From contig NZ_JNNU01000002.1 of the NCBI RefSeq assembly GCF_000732195.1, positions 124,001 to 188,000 of the forward strand: a stretch of DNA of 64,000 bases, written 5' to 3'. Below, one piece after another: positions 27,184 through 36,166 of this stretch. A model generated the notes under the pieces. The model saw only the letters and a list, made by a program, of their open reading frames with translations. It searched no databases and was not told the DNA's origin. This stretch comes from Neorhizobium vignae (GTDB taxonomy: Bacteria > Pseudomonadota > Alphaproteobacteria > Rhizobiales > Rhizobiaceae). The translations under genes and the position numbers were made by a program. Position 1 is the stretch's first letter. Every line of letters starts with the position of its first letter.

Positions 27184-28137
27184 ATGTTCAAATTCGCGCA
27201 TATTTCCGACATCCATCTGGGGCCGCTTCCAAAACTCACGCTTCGCGAGCTGTTCTCGAAGCGGATCACCGGGTTTGTGAACTGGCACCGCAATCGGCGC
27301 AAGCACCTTTTCGTCAATACGCTCGACCTGCTTTTGAGCGATTTGAAGACGCGCGAACCGGACCAGCTGGTCATCACCGGCGATCTCGTCAACCTGGCGA
27401 CCAAGATCGAGACGCGGCTTGCCGGCGAGTGGCTGCACACCATCGGCGAGCCCTATGACACGACGGTCGTGCCCGGCAACCACGACGCCTATGTTCCGGG
27501 CGCGCACGACAAGTCGGTCAACGAATGGTATCCGTTCATCAAGAGCGACGACGATCCGGCCGAATGGCCCGAAGACGACCATATCTTCCCGACCCTGCGC
27601 CGGCGGGGTCCGCTCGCCATCATCGGCTGCTCGACCTCCAATGCCACCCTGCCCTTTTCAGCGTCGGGTTATTACGGCTCGCGCCAGGCGCGCGAAACCG
27701 TCAACCTGTTGAAACAGGCAGGCGAGGAAGGCCTCTTCCGGGTGGTGCTGATCCACCATCCGCCGATCCGGGGTGCGGCCTCCTCGCACAAGCGCATGCT
27801 CGGCATCCGGCGTTTCGCGGCCGCGATCTCCACCGGCGGCGCGGAACTGGTTCTGCACGGCCATACCCACCTCAACACGCTCTATTGGCTGCGAAGCCAT
27901 ACCGGCAACGTGCCCGTGGTCGGCATCGCGTCGGCGTCTCAGGGGCCCGGCGGGCACAAGCCGCGCGCCGCCTACAATCTATTCACGCTGTCCGGCGAGG
28001 ACGGTGCCTGGAACCTGCTCTGCGAGCGTTACAGCCTCACCGAGCGGGGCGACGGCGTCGCGCTCGACAACAGCCGGCTTCTCTACGGCCACGAGCCGGC
28101 GACGATGTCGATTCCGCAAGTGGCGAGAATGTTGTAG
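27184..28137 (+). CDS. Calcineurin-like metallophosphoesterase (class III/CpdA-like)
   Basis: 317 aa from the ATG at 27184; an ATG at 27166 adds six residues. All five metal motifs are visible in order: HISDIHLG, ITGDLVNLA, VPGNHDAY, VLIHHPPI and LHGHTHLN. Family members hydrolyse cyclic nucleotides or other phosphodiesters with a two-metal centre. Cytoplasmic. Upstream of the sigma/anti-sigma pair on the same strand, 98 bp away. Confidence 0.88.
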   Translation: MFKFAHISDIHLGPLPKLTLRELFSKRITGFVNWHRNRRKHLFVNTLDLLLSDLKTREPDQLVITGDLVNLATKIETRLAGEWLHTIGEPYDTTVVPGNHDAYVPGAHDKSVNEWYPFIKSDDDPAEWPEDDHIFPTLRRRGPLAIIGCSTSNATLPFSASGYYGSRQARETVNLLKQAGEEGLFRVVLIHHPPIRGAASSHKRMLGIRRFAAAISTGGAELVLHGHTHLNTLYWLRSHTGNVPVVGIASASQGPGGHKPRAAYNLFTLSGEDGAWNLLCERYSLTERGDGVALDNSRLLYGHEPATMSIPQVARML

Positions 28138-28235
28138 AAACAATGCCGTGATTGTTGCGGAATCGCCACAATCTCGTCATAACTAATAGCTCGTTCTGGT
28201 TATTGCAGTATATCATAGGTAAATCGCCCCTATCC

Positions 28236-28721
28236 ATGACCCAATCGAGCCCATCGACCGACATCCGGCGCGATCTCGTAGCGCTCCTGCCGCGCCTGCG
28301 CCGATTTGCGCTGACGCTGACGGGAAGTGCGGCCGAGGCCGATGATCTGGTGCGTGAAGCGGCAGGCCGGGCGATCCAGAAAAGCCATCACTGGAAGGGC
28401 GAAGGCCGGCTGGAAAGCTGGCTTTTCAGCATGATCCGCAGCACATTCGTGGACGAAGCCAAGAAGCGCCGTCGCGCTGAGGGCAATGCCGCCGGCGACG
28501 CTGCCACGGCCGGAAGTTCCCGTCCGTCGAAGAAGGACACTCTCGCTTGCCTGCCGGACGGGCTGGCGAGCGTTTTCCTGCTCGCCGATGTGGAAGGTTT
28601 CGCCTATGCGGAGGCGGCAGCCATTCTCGGCATCCAGCCGGATCTCTTCGCCGCCCGCCTTTGCACCGCACGTCTCAGCCTGGCGGCCGCCGCCGCCGAA
28701 ACGAGCGAGCGGAGAGCGTGA
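28236..28721 (+). CDS. ECF-like RNA polymerase sigma factor
   Basis: 161 aa from the ATG at 28236; the open frame continues 28 codons upstream but without sigma-like sequence. Region 2 has LPRLRRFALTLTGSAAEADD and WLFSMIRSTFVDE. Region 4 has ASVFLLADVEGFAYAEAAAI. The linker is Ala/Ser-rich and region 4 ends LFAARLCTARLSLAA, less conserved than in classical ECF factors. It overlaps the next gene region (TGAGGATG), a putative anti-sigma factor. No autoregulatory promoter was clear. Confidence 0.78.
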   Translation: MTQSSPSTDIRRDLVALLPRLRRFALTLTGSAAEADDLVREAAGRAIQKSHHWKGEGRLESWLFSMIRSTFVDEAKKRRRAEGNAAGDAATAGSSRPSKKDTLACLPDGLASVFLLADVEGFAYAEAAAILGIQPDLFAARLCTARLSLAAAAAETSERRA

Positions 28722-28723
28722 GG

Positions 28724-29569
28724 ATGAACATTCCCCAGCCGTCGCCGCTCGAACTGCGGCTTTCCGCCTATATCGATGGCCGGACCAGCGACGATGACAG
28801 GCATGACGTCGAGGAGTTTCTGGTCAACGACCCGCAGGCCCGCTCCCTGCACGATGCGCTGAAGCGCGGCGCCGATCTCGGCCGGCGCGCGTTTGACGAG
28901 ATGCTGAAGGAGCCGGTGCCGCTGGATCTGGTGCGCACCATCAAGAATGCGCCGCTGCCGCGCCGGGCCGTACGCCTGCCGAACGGGCCGCGCCCGACGC
29001 TTTCCTTCAAGCCGTCCGGCCTGCAGGCGGTCGCCGCCTGCGCCCTGTTTTTCGTGCTCGGCGGCGGCATCGGCTATATGATCGGCGGCAACCCGGCCGT
29101 GCCGCAGTTTTCGATGATTTCCATGCCCGGCAGCAGCAGCCGAGACTGGCTGGACGATATCATCGCCCATTACCGGCTCTATGCGCGCCAGACCAATCAT
29201 CTCGTCGAAATCCCCGCCGAAAGGCCAGCCGATATCCTCGAATGGCTGACGACCAATACCGGCGTCGGTTTTCGGATCCCCGATCTCAGCGACAGTGGCC
29301 TGACCTTCCAGGGCGCCCGCCTGTTTGCCGCCGGCGGCGGGCCGGTCGGCCAGCTTCTCTACCGACGTACCGATGGCGATGGGGCCGGCGACGTGATCGC
29401 CATTTCCTTCACCAAGACCCGGCCCGAGGGCAGCCGCTCGATCGAGGAGATCCGCAACGACACGGGCCTCGTGTCCTGGGTCACGCCGCTGGCCACCTAC
29501 ATGATCGTCGGCCCCTCGTCCGCGGCAGATCTGGATGATATCGCGGCCAAGGCGGCGGGGCTGATTTAG
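28724..29569 (+). CDS. Putative membrane-anchored anti-sigma factor
   Basis: 281 aa, starting 2 bp after the sigma stop. The N-terminal ~90 residues (LRLSAYIDGRTSDDDRHDVE) resemble the sigma-binding helical domain of anti-sigma factors but lack the HxxxCxxC zinc motif. One membrane helix lies at about 104-126 (AVAACALFFVLGGGIGYMIG). The ~155-residue C-terminal domain is then periplasmic and is probably the sensor. Pairing is inferred from coupling with the sigma gene. Confidence 0.75.
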   Translation: MNIPQPSPLELRLSAYIDGRTSDDDRHDVEEFLVNDPQARSLHDALKRGADLGRRAFDEMLKEPVPLDLVRTIKNAPLPRRAVRLPNGPRPTLSFKPSGLQAVAACALFFVLGGGIGYMIGGNPAVPQFSMISMPGSSSRDWLDDIIAHYRLYARQTNHLVEIPAERPADILEWLTTNTGVGFRIPDLSDSGLTFQGARLFAAGGGPVGQLLYRRTDGDGAGDVIAISFTKTRPEGSRSIEEIRNDTGLVSWVTPLATYMIVGPSSAADLDDIAAKAAGLI

Positions 29570-29731
29570 GCTACGACATACGGAAACGTCAGGCTGACTT
29601 TAGCGCGCCTTAGAATCAAGCGAGTTATCTGTGGGCAGTGAACTGCAGTAAAGTTAAAATTAATGACAAAAAACGTGGATGCATCTGCCGGCGAAGATGT
29701 CTTCATCACAGCCATCAATAATGTTCAAGCT

Positions 29732-30325
29732 TTATTTTCTTAATAATTGCCCGAAGTATGTTGCTGCAAATATCATCAAAGTAAGAAATACAGCGCAAAA
29801 AATATACCAGGCAAATGACGCAATGACTATGATAAAAGCGCCACCGAGCAAAACTTCACCCGAGCCGCCGTATCGCCCTTGCTGCGGATGCCAATATGTC
29901 GCCAACAATACCGCCAAAGAGAAAATTATAATCCAAAAGCTATCCTTCATGAAATTCTGGAATTTATAACTTTCATTCTTGACTTGAGTAAAAATAGAAA
30001 AATAACGTACGATCAAAATAAAAAATAAAAATGAAATAGAAAATACAATAATCGGAAATAAATATAATGAAAGAATCAATCTGCAACGTAACAAACTTGT
30101 ATCTCGCTCAAGAATCAACAATGAATTAATGCTTGAGCTGGCAGAATTCAAAACTTCTTCGCAGAAAGAATCGCCTAAGCGGAAAAAACCAATAAAAATA
30201 CCCGAGATAAAAAAAATAAAAAACGAATATATGAGTATTTTTCGGAATAAAATTTTTAATAAATAAAACTCAGGGATATCAAAAATCGAGAATATCCTGA
30301 AATATGATGATTCATCATCATTCAC
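29732..30325 (-). CDS. AT-rich orphan membrane protein
   Basis: 197 aa, GTG start at 30325 with a weak ribosome site. Four or five hydrophobic helices (about 22-48, 83-109, 127-144, 159-192) joined by short loops; the first is preceded by an acidic N-terminus (NDDESSYFR). The codons are strikingly AT-rich (many AAA, ATA, TTT) against GC-rich neighbours, so the gene was probably acquired recently. No family is recognised. It stands alone between the sigma/anti-sigma pair and leuA; the flanks 29570-29731 and 30326-30506 hold nothing I can name. Confidence 0.6.
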   Translation of the reverse strand: MNDDESSYFRIFSIFDIPEFYLLKILFRKILIYSFFIFFISGIFIGFFRLGDSFCEEVLNSASSSINSLLILERDTSLLRCRLILSLYLFPIIVFSISFLFFILIVRYFSIFTQVKNESYKFQNFMKDSFWIIIFSLAVLLATYWHPQQGRYGGSGEVLLGGAFIIVIASFAWYIFCAVFLTLMIFAATYFGQLLRK

Positions 30326-30506
30326 GGCAATAACCTATTCTTAAAATCAGCCGAATAGCCACGACGTGATGAAAAATTAATTCGCGTCCTATGCGTGCTG
30401 TGGTTCCTGGCACTTACGTTTGATGCCCCGCTACACTACGGGCAAAATTGCACGTCAGGCGAGCAAAAAAATAACTCTAGTTCTAAACTTCCTGCGAAAA
30501 CCAAGA

Positions 30507-30530
30507 GGCCGCCCAGATAGTGGAGCGGCC
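30507..30530 (-). terminator. Probable leuA terminator
   Basis: GGCCGC/GCGGCC stem (30507-30512 with 30525-30530) about 30 bp after the leuA stop, followed on the minus strand by TCTTGGTTTTC. The T-tract is interrupted, so termination may be partial. Confidence 0.45.
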
Positions 30531-30560
30531 CCCGGGCAATTTTTACAGGCCCGACCTTCC

Positions 30561-32279
30561 TCAGCGCCCCTCGATCACCCGGTTCGCCGCCGAGACGATC
30601 GCCTCGAGCGAGGCTGCGACGATGTTCTTGTTGATGCCTGCGCCGAACAGCTTTCCGTTCGGGTGCTCCATCTCCACATAGGCGATGGCGGACGCATTCG
30701 AGCCGTGCTGCAGCGAATGTTCGGAATAGTCGGCGACCGAAAGTTCTATGCCGAGATAGGTCGACAGCGCGTTGATGAAGCCGTCGATCGGCCCCGTGCC
30801 CTTGCCTTCGATCCGCCTCGTCTCGCCGCCGTCGGTGATCTCGGCGGCAACCACGCGGATGCCCTTGTGGTCGGTGCCGGCCGGATAGGTGTGGTGATCG
30901 ACGAATTTCAGCCGTCCGCCGGGCTGCTCGACATAGCGCTCGATGAAGCTCTCATAAATTCGCTTGGCGGGAAGCTCCACGCCCTCTTCGTCGGTGATCC
31001 GCTGAATCTCCTCGCGGAACTCGACCTGCAGATTGCGCGGCAGGTTCAGGCCATAATCCTCCGCCAGGATATAGGCGATGCCGCCCTTGCCCGACTGCGA
31101 GTTGATGCGGATGATCGCCTCGTAGGAGCGCCCGACGTCACGCGGGTCGATCGGCAGATAGGGCACTTCCCAGACCGGGTGATTGGCGACCTTGATCGCC
31201 TTCATGCCCTTGTTGATCGCATCCTGGTGCGAGCCGGAAAAAGCCGTATAGACCAGTTCGCCGACATAAGGGTGCCGTTCGGGAATGACCATCTGGTTGG
31301 AATATTCGTAGACCGCCTTGATCCGCTCGATATCGGAGCAATCCAGTTCCGGATCGACGCCCTGCGTGTACATGTTCAAGGCCAGCGTCACCACGTCGAC
31401 ATTGCCGGTGCGCTCGCCGTTGCCGAACAGCGTGCCCTCGACACGGTCCGCACCCGCCATGAGGCCGAGCTCGGTCGCAGCGATGCCGGTGCCGCGGTCG
31501 TTATGCGGATGCAGCGAGATGATGATGTTCTCGCGGTTGTCGAGATTGCGGCACATCCATTCGATCTGGTCGGCATAGACGTTCGGGGTCGCCATCTCCA
31601 CCGTCGAGGGCAGGTTGAGGATCAGCTTGTCCTCGGCAGTCGGCCTGATCACCTCGGTGACCGCATTGCAGATTTCCAGCGCCACTTCCAGCTCGGTGCC
31701 GGTAAAGCTTTCTGGCGAATACTGGAAGCGAAACCCGCCACCAGCCTTGGCCGCCATATCGGTGATCATCTTGGCCGCATCGACGGCGATCTGCTTGATG
31801 CCGGCGACGTCCTTGGCGAACACCACGCGGCGCTGCAGCTCGGAGGTCGAATTGTAGAAATGGATGATCGGCTTGTGGGCGCCTTCCAGAGATTCGAAGG
31901 TGCGGGTGATCAGTTCCGGCCGGCACTGGACCAGGACCTGCATGGACACGTCTTCCGGCACGCCGCCCTCTTCCACGCACCAGCGGGCGAAGTCGAAATC
32001 GGTCTGCGAGGCGGACGGGAAACCGATTTCGATTTCCTTGAAGCCCATGTCGAGCAGCATGCGGAACATGCGTGCCTTGCGGTCATGGCCCATCGGGTTG
32101 ACCAGCGACTGGTTGCCGTCGCGCAGGTCCACCGAACACCAGATCGGCGCCTTGGTGATGGTTTTCGAGGGCCAGGTGCGGTCGGGAATGTTGATGGGCG
32201 GATAAGCGCGGTATTTCAAAGCCGCGTCGGGCATCCCGGATTTCTGGCCGGATTTCTGGGAATGAGTCTTGGCGTCCAT
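30561..32279 (-). CDS. leuA: 2-isopropylmalate synthase
   Basis: 572 aa from the ATG at 32279; a GTG at 32303 would add eight residues. This is the long (LeuA type 2) form. The N-terminal HMGL-like TIM barrel begins at WCSVDLRDGNQSLVNP, and the metal site lies in SLHPHNDRGTG. The C-terminal ~130 residues form the leucine-binding regulatory domain. The enzyme condenses acetyl-CoA with 2-oxoisovalerate, the first step of leucine synthesis, and is feedback-inhibited by leucine. About 330 bp of leader with a promoter and a Leu-rich mini-ORF precede it, suggesting attenuation. Confidence 0.95.
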   Translation of the reverse strand: MDAKTHSQKSGQKSGMPDAALKYRAYPPINIPDRTWPSKTITKAPIWCSVDLRDGNQSLVNPMGHDRKARMFRMLLDMGFKEIEIGFPSASQTDFDFARWCVEEGGVPEDVSMQVLVQCRPELITRTFESLEGAHKPIIHFYNSTSELQRRVVFAKDVAGIKQIAVDAAKMITDMAAKAGGGFRFQYSPESFTGTELEVALEICNAVTEVIRPTAEDKLILNLPSTVEMATPNVYADQIEWMCRNLDNRENIIISLHPHNDRGTGIAATELGLMAGADRVEGTLFGNGERTGNVDVVTLALNMYTQGVDPELDCSDIERIKAVYEYSNQMVIPERHPYVGELVYTAFSGSHQDAINKGMKAIKVANHPVWEVPYLPIDPRDVGRSYEAIIRINSQSGKGGIAYILAEDYGLNLPRNLQVEFREEIQRITDEEGVELPAKRIYESFIERYVEQPGGRLKFVDHHTYPAGTDHKGIRVVAAEITDGGETRRIEGKGTGPIDGFINALSTYLGIELSVADYSEHSLQHGSNASAIAYVEMEHPNGKLFGAGINKNIVAASLEAIVSAANRVIEGR

Positions 32280-32390
32280 TGTCGTCGTCTCTTCTCGCTT
32301 CACGCGTCGCTCGGCACCCGTCTGGGCAATTGGCCGTCGTCGATGCGGACCTTTAGCGGTCTTTTGTGGCTCGGTCTTGAATGTTCGTGA

Positions 32391-32436
32391 GAGGAGCTCT
32401 TATGCCGGGCGGGCCTTCGGCCGCCGGGCGCTCCTC
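32391..32436 (-). promoter_or_regulatory. Hairpin of the leuA leader, overlapping the leader stop codon
   Basis: GAGGAGC (32436-32430) pairs perfectly with GCTCCTC (32397-32391), with GC-rich inner repeats. GTTGAGG (32439-32433) can instead pair with CCTCGAC (32468-32462) in the Leu codons. Mutually exclusive pairings are expected of an attenuator, but no clear T-run follows, so the terminator is not proven. Confidence 0.45.
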
Positions 32437-32539
32437 AACGGACCCGGCAACCGCGCGTAAGGTCGAGGCTAAGAAGCGAGGAAAGCGCAAATACCATCGT
32501 CCCGGCCGCGGTGCGGCGGGTAGACGAACGGTCGGACAT
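32435..32539 (-). CDS. Candidate leucine leader peptide of leuA
   Basis: 34 codons from the ATG at 32539; an in-frame ATG at 32560 is also possible. The C-terminal half contains ALSSLLSLDL, five leucines in ten residues (CTT/CTC codons), and the frame ends inside the hairpin that follows. The ORF starts about 30 bp after a good promoter. Leader peptides rich in the end-product amino acid are the hallmark of attenuation of amino-acid operons. Expression is not proven, and I cannot cite a matching named rhizobial leader. Confidence 0.55.
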   Translation of the reverse strand: MSDRSSTRRTAAGTMVFALSSLLSLDLTRGCRVR

Positions 32540-32568
32540 GATTGCGCCTGTCATGGTCATGGGTAGGA

Positions 32569-32597
32569 TGTATAACTGCGTGTCCGGAATGAGGCAA
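32569..32597 (-). promoter_or_regulatory. leuA promoter
   Basis: On the minus strand TTGCCT (32597-32592), a 17-bp spacer and TATACA (32574-32569) form a good housekeeping promoter. Transcription would begin near 32562, giving a leader of about 280 nt before leuA. Confidence 0.65.
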
Positions 32598-32605
32598 GGG
32601 CTCGT

Positions 32606-33790
32606 CTACTTTTTCAGCGCTCGCATAAACTGCTGCAGCGCCATCATGACTCCGCCGGCCACGAGGCCCCAGAAGGCTCCGGAAATCCCGGCGAAGGAAA
32701 GGCCTGATGCCGTCACGAGGAAGGTGATCGCCGCCGCTTCGCGCGTTTCCGGGTCGCGATAGGCCGCAAAGGCCGCGTTGGCAAAGGCGCCGATCAGTCC
32801 GAGGCCAGCCACCGCCTGCAGCAGGATCGGCGGAGCCAGCGATACGAAGGCGATGATGCCGCCGGCGATCAGGCCGAACACGATGTAACCGAAGCCGGCG
32901 ACGATCGCCGCCCAGTAGCGTTTGGCGGGATCGGGATTGGCGTCCTCGCTGGCGCACATCGCCGCCGTGATCGCCGCCATGTTGACCGGCACGCCACCGA
33001 CCAACCCACCGAGGATCGAGAAGATGCCGGTGCCGACAAACATCACACCTGCCGGCGGCTCGTAGTGATGCACCTTCAGGATCGCCATCCCAGGTATGTT
33101 CTGCGAGGCCATGGTGACGATGAACAGAGGCAGCGCCACAGAGATCACCCCATGCAGGGTAAAGACCGGCGTGACGAAGGTGAGGCCCGGATGGATCGCC
33201 CGACCGATCTGTCCCATCGCGTCCGGCGGAAGGTCGACGCCGAAGATCAGCACCAGGATCAGCGCGCCGAGCGAGGCCGGCACCGCCCAGAGCCGCCACC
33301 TGGAAACCACGACCATCCAGGTCAGCACGATCGGCAGGCCGAGCGCGGCATTGAAGGCGACAGCCTTCACCGGCGCGAGGCAAAGCCCCAGGAGAATGCC
33401 GGCCAGCATGGCGTTGGCGAGTGGCGCCGGAATCAGCCGGATCGCCCGGCTGAGCGGCCGGAACAGGCCGGAGAGAATGATCAGGACGCCGCAGACCACG
33501 AAGGCGCCGACCACGGCCGGAAACCCGCCCTCGATCATGCTGATGCCGGATAGAAGCGCTGCCCCCGGCGTCGACCAGGCGATGCTGATCGGCATCCGGT
33601 ACCAGCTCGAGAACACGATCGCCAAGACGCCCATGGAGATTGACTGCGCCAGCAGCGCCGAGGCTATTTCCGGTGCGGTCGCACCCATCGCCTGCAGCCC
33701 CTGCATGATGACTGCAAACGAGCTGATGAACCCGACAAAGGCTGTGAGCAGCCCCATCATCAGGGCTGGAACGGAAAAATCCTTGAACAT
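32606..33790 (-). CDS. BenE-family (benzoate/H+ symporter-like) transporter
   Basis: 394 aa, about twelve hydrophobic segments. Characteristic stretches are SWYRMPISIAWSTPGAALLS, GVPVNMAAITAAMCASEDA and a C-terminal SGLSFAGISGAFWGLVAGGV. The family imports benzoate and related compounds with protons, but many members are uncharacterised and no benzoate catabolic genes are nearby. It lies upstream of the leuA leader; its stop is about 30 bp from the leuA promoter. Confidence 0.86.
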   Translation of the reverse strand: MFKDFSVPALMMGLLTAFVGFISSFAVIMQGLQAMGATAPEIASALLAQSISMGVLAIVFSSWYRMPISIAWSTPGAALLSGISMIEGGFPAVVGAFVVCGVLIILSGLFRPLSRAIRLIPAPLANAMLAGILLGLCLAPVKAVAFNAALGLPIVLTWMVVVSRWRLWAVPASLGALILVLIFGVDLPPDAMGQIGRAIHPGLTFVTPVFTLHGVISVALPLFIVTMASQNIPGMAILKVHHYEPPAGVMFVGTGIFSILGGLVGGVPVNMAAITAAMCASEDANPDPAKRYWAAIVAGFGYIVFGLIAGGIIAFVSLAPPILLQAVAGLGLIGAFANAAFAAYRDPETREAAAITFLVTASGLSFAGISGAFWGLVAGGVMMALQQFMRALKK

Positions 33791-34073
33791 GCGGGCGGGG
33801 ACTCATGAATTTGAAAGTCTGCAATCGAACATAGGCCGACCGGCAAAAGCAAGGCGCGTTTGCCGCAAAAGGGTACGGCCGAGCGGGAAAGCCATGCCTT
33901 CAACCGGCCATTTGCCTCTGCCGGCAATCGGCCGCGCCTTTGTTCGTGCCTGCGCATATTCGCATCTGTTGATAATTTGGAAGGAGTTTGGCGGTAATCT
34001 CTGGACCGTGCGCCCGTTGCTTCCGGTCGGTCCGGCCATGCAACCCGGATTGCATCAACGCCCGGGAAACGCA

Positions 34074-35018
34074 ATGACGGCAGCTCACCTTGCGCCAGCG
34101 ATCGAGATCGGACAGGAAACCGCCTTTTCCCGCGATCAGCTTTATTTCATTCTGTCGGCACTCCCGGATCCATGCTTCGTCCTGACCCGCAGCGGCCGCT
34201 ATGCCGCACTTTTCGGCGGCAAGGACACCCGGTATTATCACGAGGGCAGCCATCTCGTCGGCAAGAGCCTCTACGATGTCCTCGTCGTCGAGAAGGCGCA
34301 GCGCTTTGTGCGGGAGATCGAAAAGGCGCTCGCATCGCGTGCCCTGCATATCGTCGAATACAGCCTCTCCGGCAGCGACGTGAAGGGGCTGCAGAACGAC
34401 GGCCCCGCCCACTCGATCTGGTTCGAGGGACGCTTGCAAGCGCTTGATTTTCAGGTCGACGGCGAGGATGCGATCGTCTGGGTCGCCAGCAACATCACGG
34501 AAAAGAACGCCGTCGAGAACCAGTTGCGCCACCAAAGCGAGACCGATGCGCTGACCGGCTTCTTCAACCGCCGAAAGCTGATGGACGTGCTCGCCCTGAA
34601 GTTCGAGCTTTTTCGCGACGAGCATATCCCGACATCCGTGTTCATGTTCGACATCGATCACTTCAAGACCGTCAACGACGACTTCGGCCATGCGGTCGGC
34701 GATGCGGTTCTGAAAGCGATCGCTAGCGTCTGTCGCCTGGAATTGCGCAAGACCGACTTTCTCGCCCGCCTCGGCGGCGACGAGTTCGTCGTGGTCATGC
34801 CCGCCACCCGGCAGGAGCATGGCATCGTCATCGCCAACCGGCTGCGCCAGCGCGTCGCCACCGAGGTCCGGGAGGCGCTTGGCCATCACGCCACGATCAG
34901 CGGCGGCTTGAGCGAATTTCTGCCGGCGGATGCTTCCTTCGAGGACATTCTGAAGCGCGCCGACGACGGCCTCTACCTTTCCAAGCGTGCCGGCCGGAAC
35001 CGGATCAGCCCCGCATAG
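34074..35018 (+). CDS. Diguanylate cyclase with N-terminal PAS domain
   Basis: 314 aa from the ATG at 34074; another in-frame ATG lies at 34038. The PAS-like domain spans roughly 20-130 (FILSALPDPCFVLTRSGRYA). The GGDEF domain has LARLGGDEFVVVMPA near residue 235. The product-inhibition site RxxD (RKTD) lies five residues before GGDEF, so c-di-GMP feedback is expected. It makes c-di-GMP from two GTP. No membrane segment. Upstream of a methyltransferase and a second c-di-GMP enzyme on the same strand. Confidence 0.9.
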   Translation: MTAAHLAPAIEIGQETAFSRDQLYFILSALPDPCFVLTRSGRYAALFGGKDTRYYHEGSHLVGKSLYDVLVVEKAQRFVREIEKALASRALHIVEYSLSGSDVKGLQNDGPAHSIWFEGRLQALDFQVDGEDAIVWVASNITEKNAVENQLRHQSETDALTGFFNRRKLMDVLALKFELFRDEHIPTSVFMFDIDHFKTVNDDFGHAVGDAVLKAIASVCRLELRKTDFLARLGGDEFVVVMPATRQEHGIVIANRLRQRVATEVREALGHHATISGGLSEFLPADASFEDILKRADDGLYLSKRAGRNRISPA

Positions 35019-35194
35019 GCACGGCCGAAATCCCCTCCAGTACAAAACAGAATGCTGAGCATCGGCGACACACGCGGATCGGCAAGCGTCATTCCCAGGT
35101 AGAACCACATACCCCATCGGTAGATCATCACTTTAGGCATGTTGTTGAAGATCGATATCGTCGGCAAATTGCTACCACCTTTGCGGAGCACGAG

Positions 35195-36166
35195 ATGACC
35201 TGCTTTTCCTGCGGGGGGCAGACTGCCCCGTGGACATATATGCCACTCGACCCGATCAAGGGCGCCGAAAACCCGTATAAAGACTTCGTGGTCTGCACGG
35301 AATGCGGGCTCGGCGCCGTAAGCCCCATGCCCCGCCCGGAAGAAATTCCGTCTTTTTACGATACCGCCCGGTATTACACCCACGGACAGGGCCATCTTAC
35401 GGAGGTCGATCAAACCCTCGTCGACAGGGCGCTGCTCCACGCAGCCTGGCGCCTCGACAAGGGCCGGTCGCTCGATCCCGAGCGCATCGCCGAGGATCTG
35501 CCGCCAGGCGCCTCGATATGCGACCTCGGCTGCGGCGGCGGTGAGCTCCTCGGCCGTTTCAAGGCGCTCGGCTTCAACGTCCTCGGCGTCGAGCCGGATG
35601 CAGCGGCAAGAGCCGAGGCGGCCAAGGCGGGCGTCACGGTGCTTGCGGGCACCTGCGAGGAGCTTCCGGCCGATCTCAAGGGACAGAGCTGCGATCTCGT
35701 GATCATGCGCCATGTGCTGGAACATTGCCGCGACCCGATCCTGGCGCTTCAGAAGGCCTTCTTCCTGACGCGCCCGGGTGGGATACTGTTCTGCGAAGTG
35801 CCCAACTGCGCGGCCACCCATTTCAAAAGCCTCGGCGTCTGCTCGGCCATGTTCGACGCGCCGCGTCATCTCTATTTCTTTACGCCCGCCTGTCTTCGCA
35901 AGGTGATCGGCCTGGGCGGCTTCACCTTCTCCGGCTTCCAGTACATGGGTTATACCCGCCACCACCATGCAAGCTGGCGGCAATGGGAGGCCTCGATCTA
36001 CGACCGGACCCGCGAATATACCCCCCGTCCTTCAGGCAAGCGGCATACGTTGCTGCGGTCGATCCAGCTTCTCCTTTCGACGGCGTTTGCCTCCGACGAA
36101 AAGAAATACGATTCCGTCGCCGTGTTCGGCCGCCGGCCGGCAGTACCGGAGCGCGCGCCGGTATAG
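35195..36166 (+). CDS. SAM-dependent methyltransferase with N-terminal Cys-rich zinc ribbon
   Basis: 323 aa. The N-terminus has two Cys pairs, CFSC (3-6) and CTEC (near 34-37), a zinc-ribbon pattern. The Rossmann methyltransferase core begins with ICDLGCGGGELLGRFKALGF (SAM motif I) and has NVLGVEPDAAARAEA (acidic loop) and LVIMRHVLEHCRDPI. Similar ribbon methyltransferases act in sugar, antibiotic or surface-polysaccharide pathways, but no sugar genes lie next to it. Substrate unknown. Confidence 0.82.
   Translation: MTCFSCGGQTAPWTYMPLDPIKGAENPYKDFVVCTECGLGAVSPMPRPEEIPSFYDTARYYTHGQGHLTEVDQTLVDRALLHAAWRLDKGRSLDPERIAEDLPPGASICDLGCGGGELLGRFKALGFNVLGVEPDAAARAEAAKAGVTVLAGTCEELPADLKGQSCDLVIMRHVLEHCRDPILALQKAFFLTRPGGILFCEVPNCAATHFKSLGVCSAMFDAPRHLYFFTPACLRKVIGLGGFTFSGFQYMGYTRHHHASWRQWEASIYDRTREYTPRPSGKRHTLLRSIQLLLSTAFASDEKKYDSVAVFGRRPAVPERAPV

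Noticed and set aside
28138..28235. ECF-type autoregulatory promoter before the sigma gene
   Set aside because: GGAAT is present but the only CGTC is 11 bp away, too close for a functional pair.
29679..29969. 96-aa plus-strand frame in the AT-rich islet
   Set aside because: Antisense to the orphan membrane protein, no ribosome site; the minus-strand gene has better hydrophobic structure.
32469..33824. 451-aa minus-strand frame over the BenE gene
   Set aside because: Shadow of the BenE transporter in another frame; its end overlaps the leu leader by chance.
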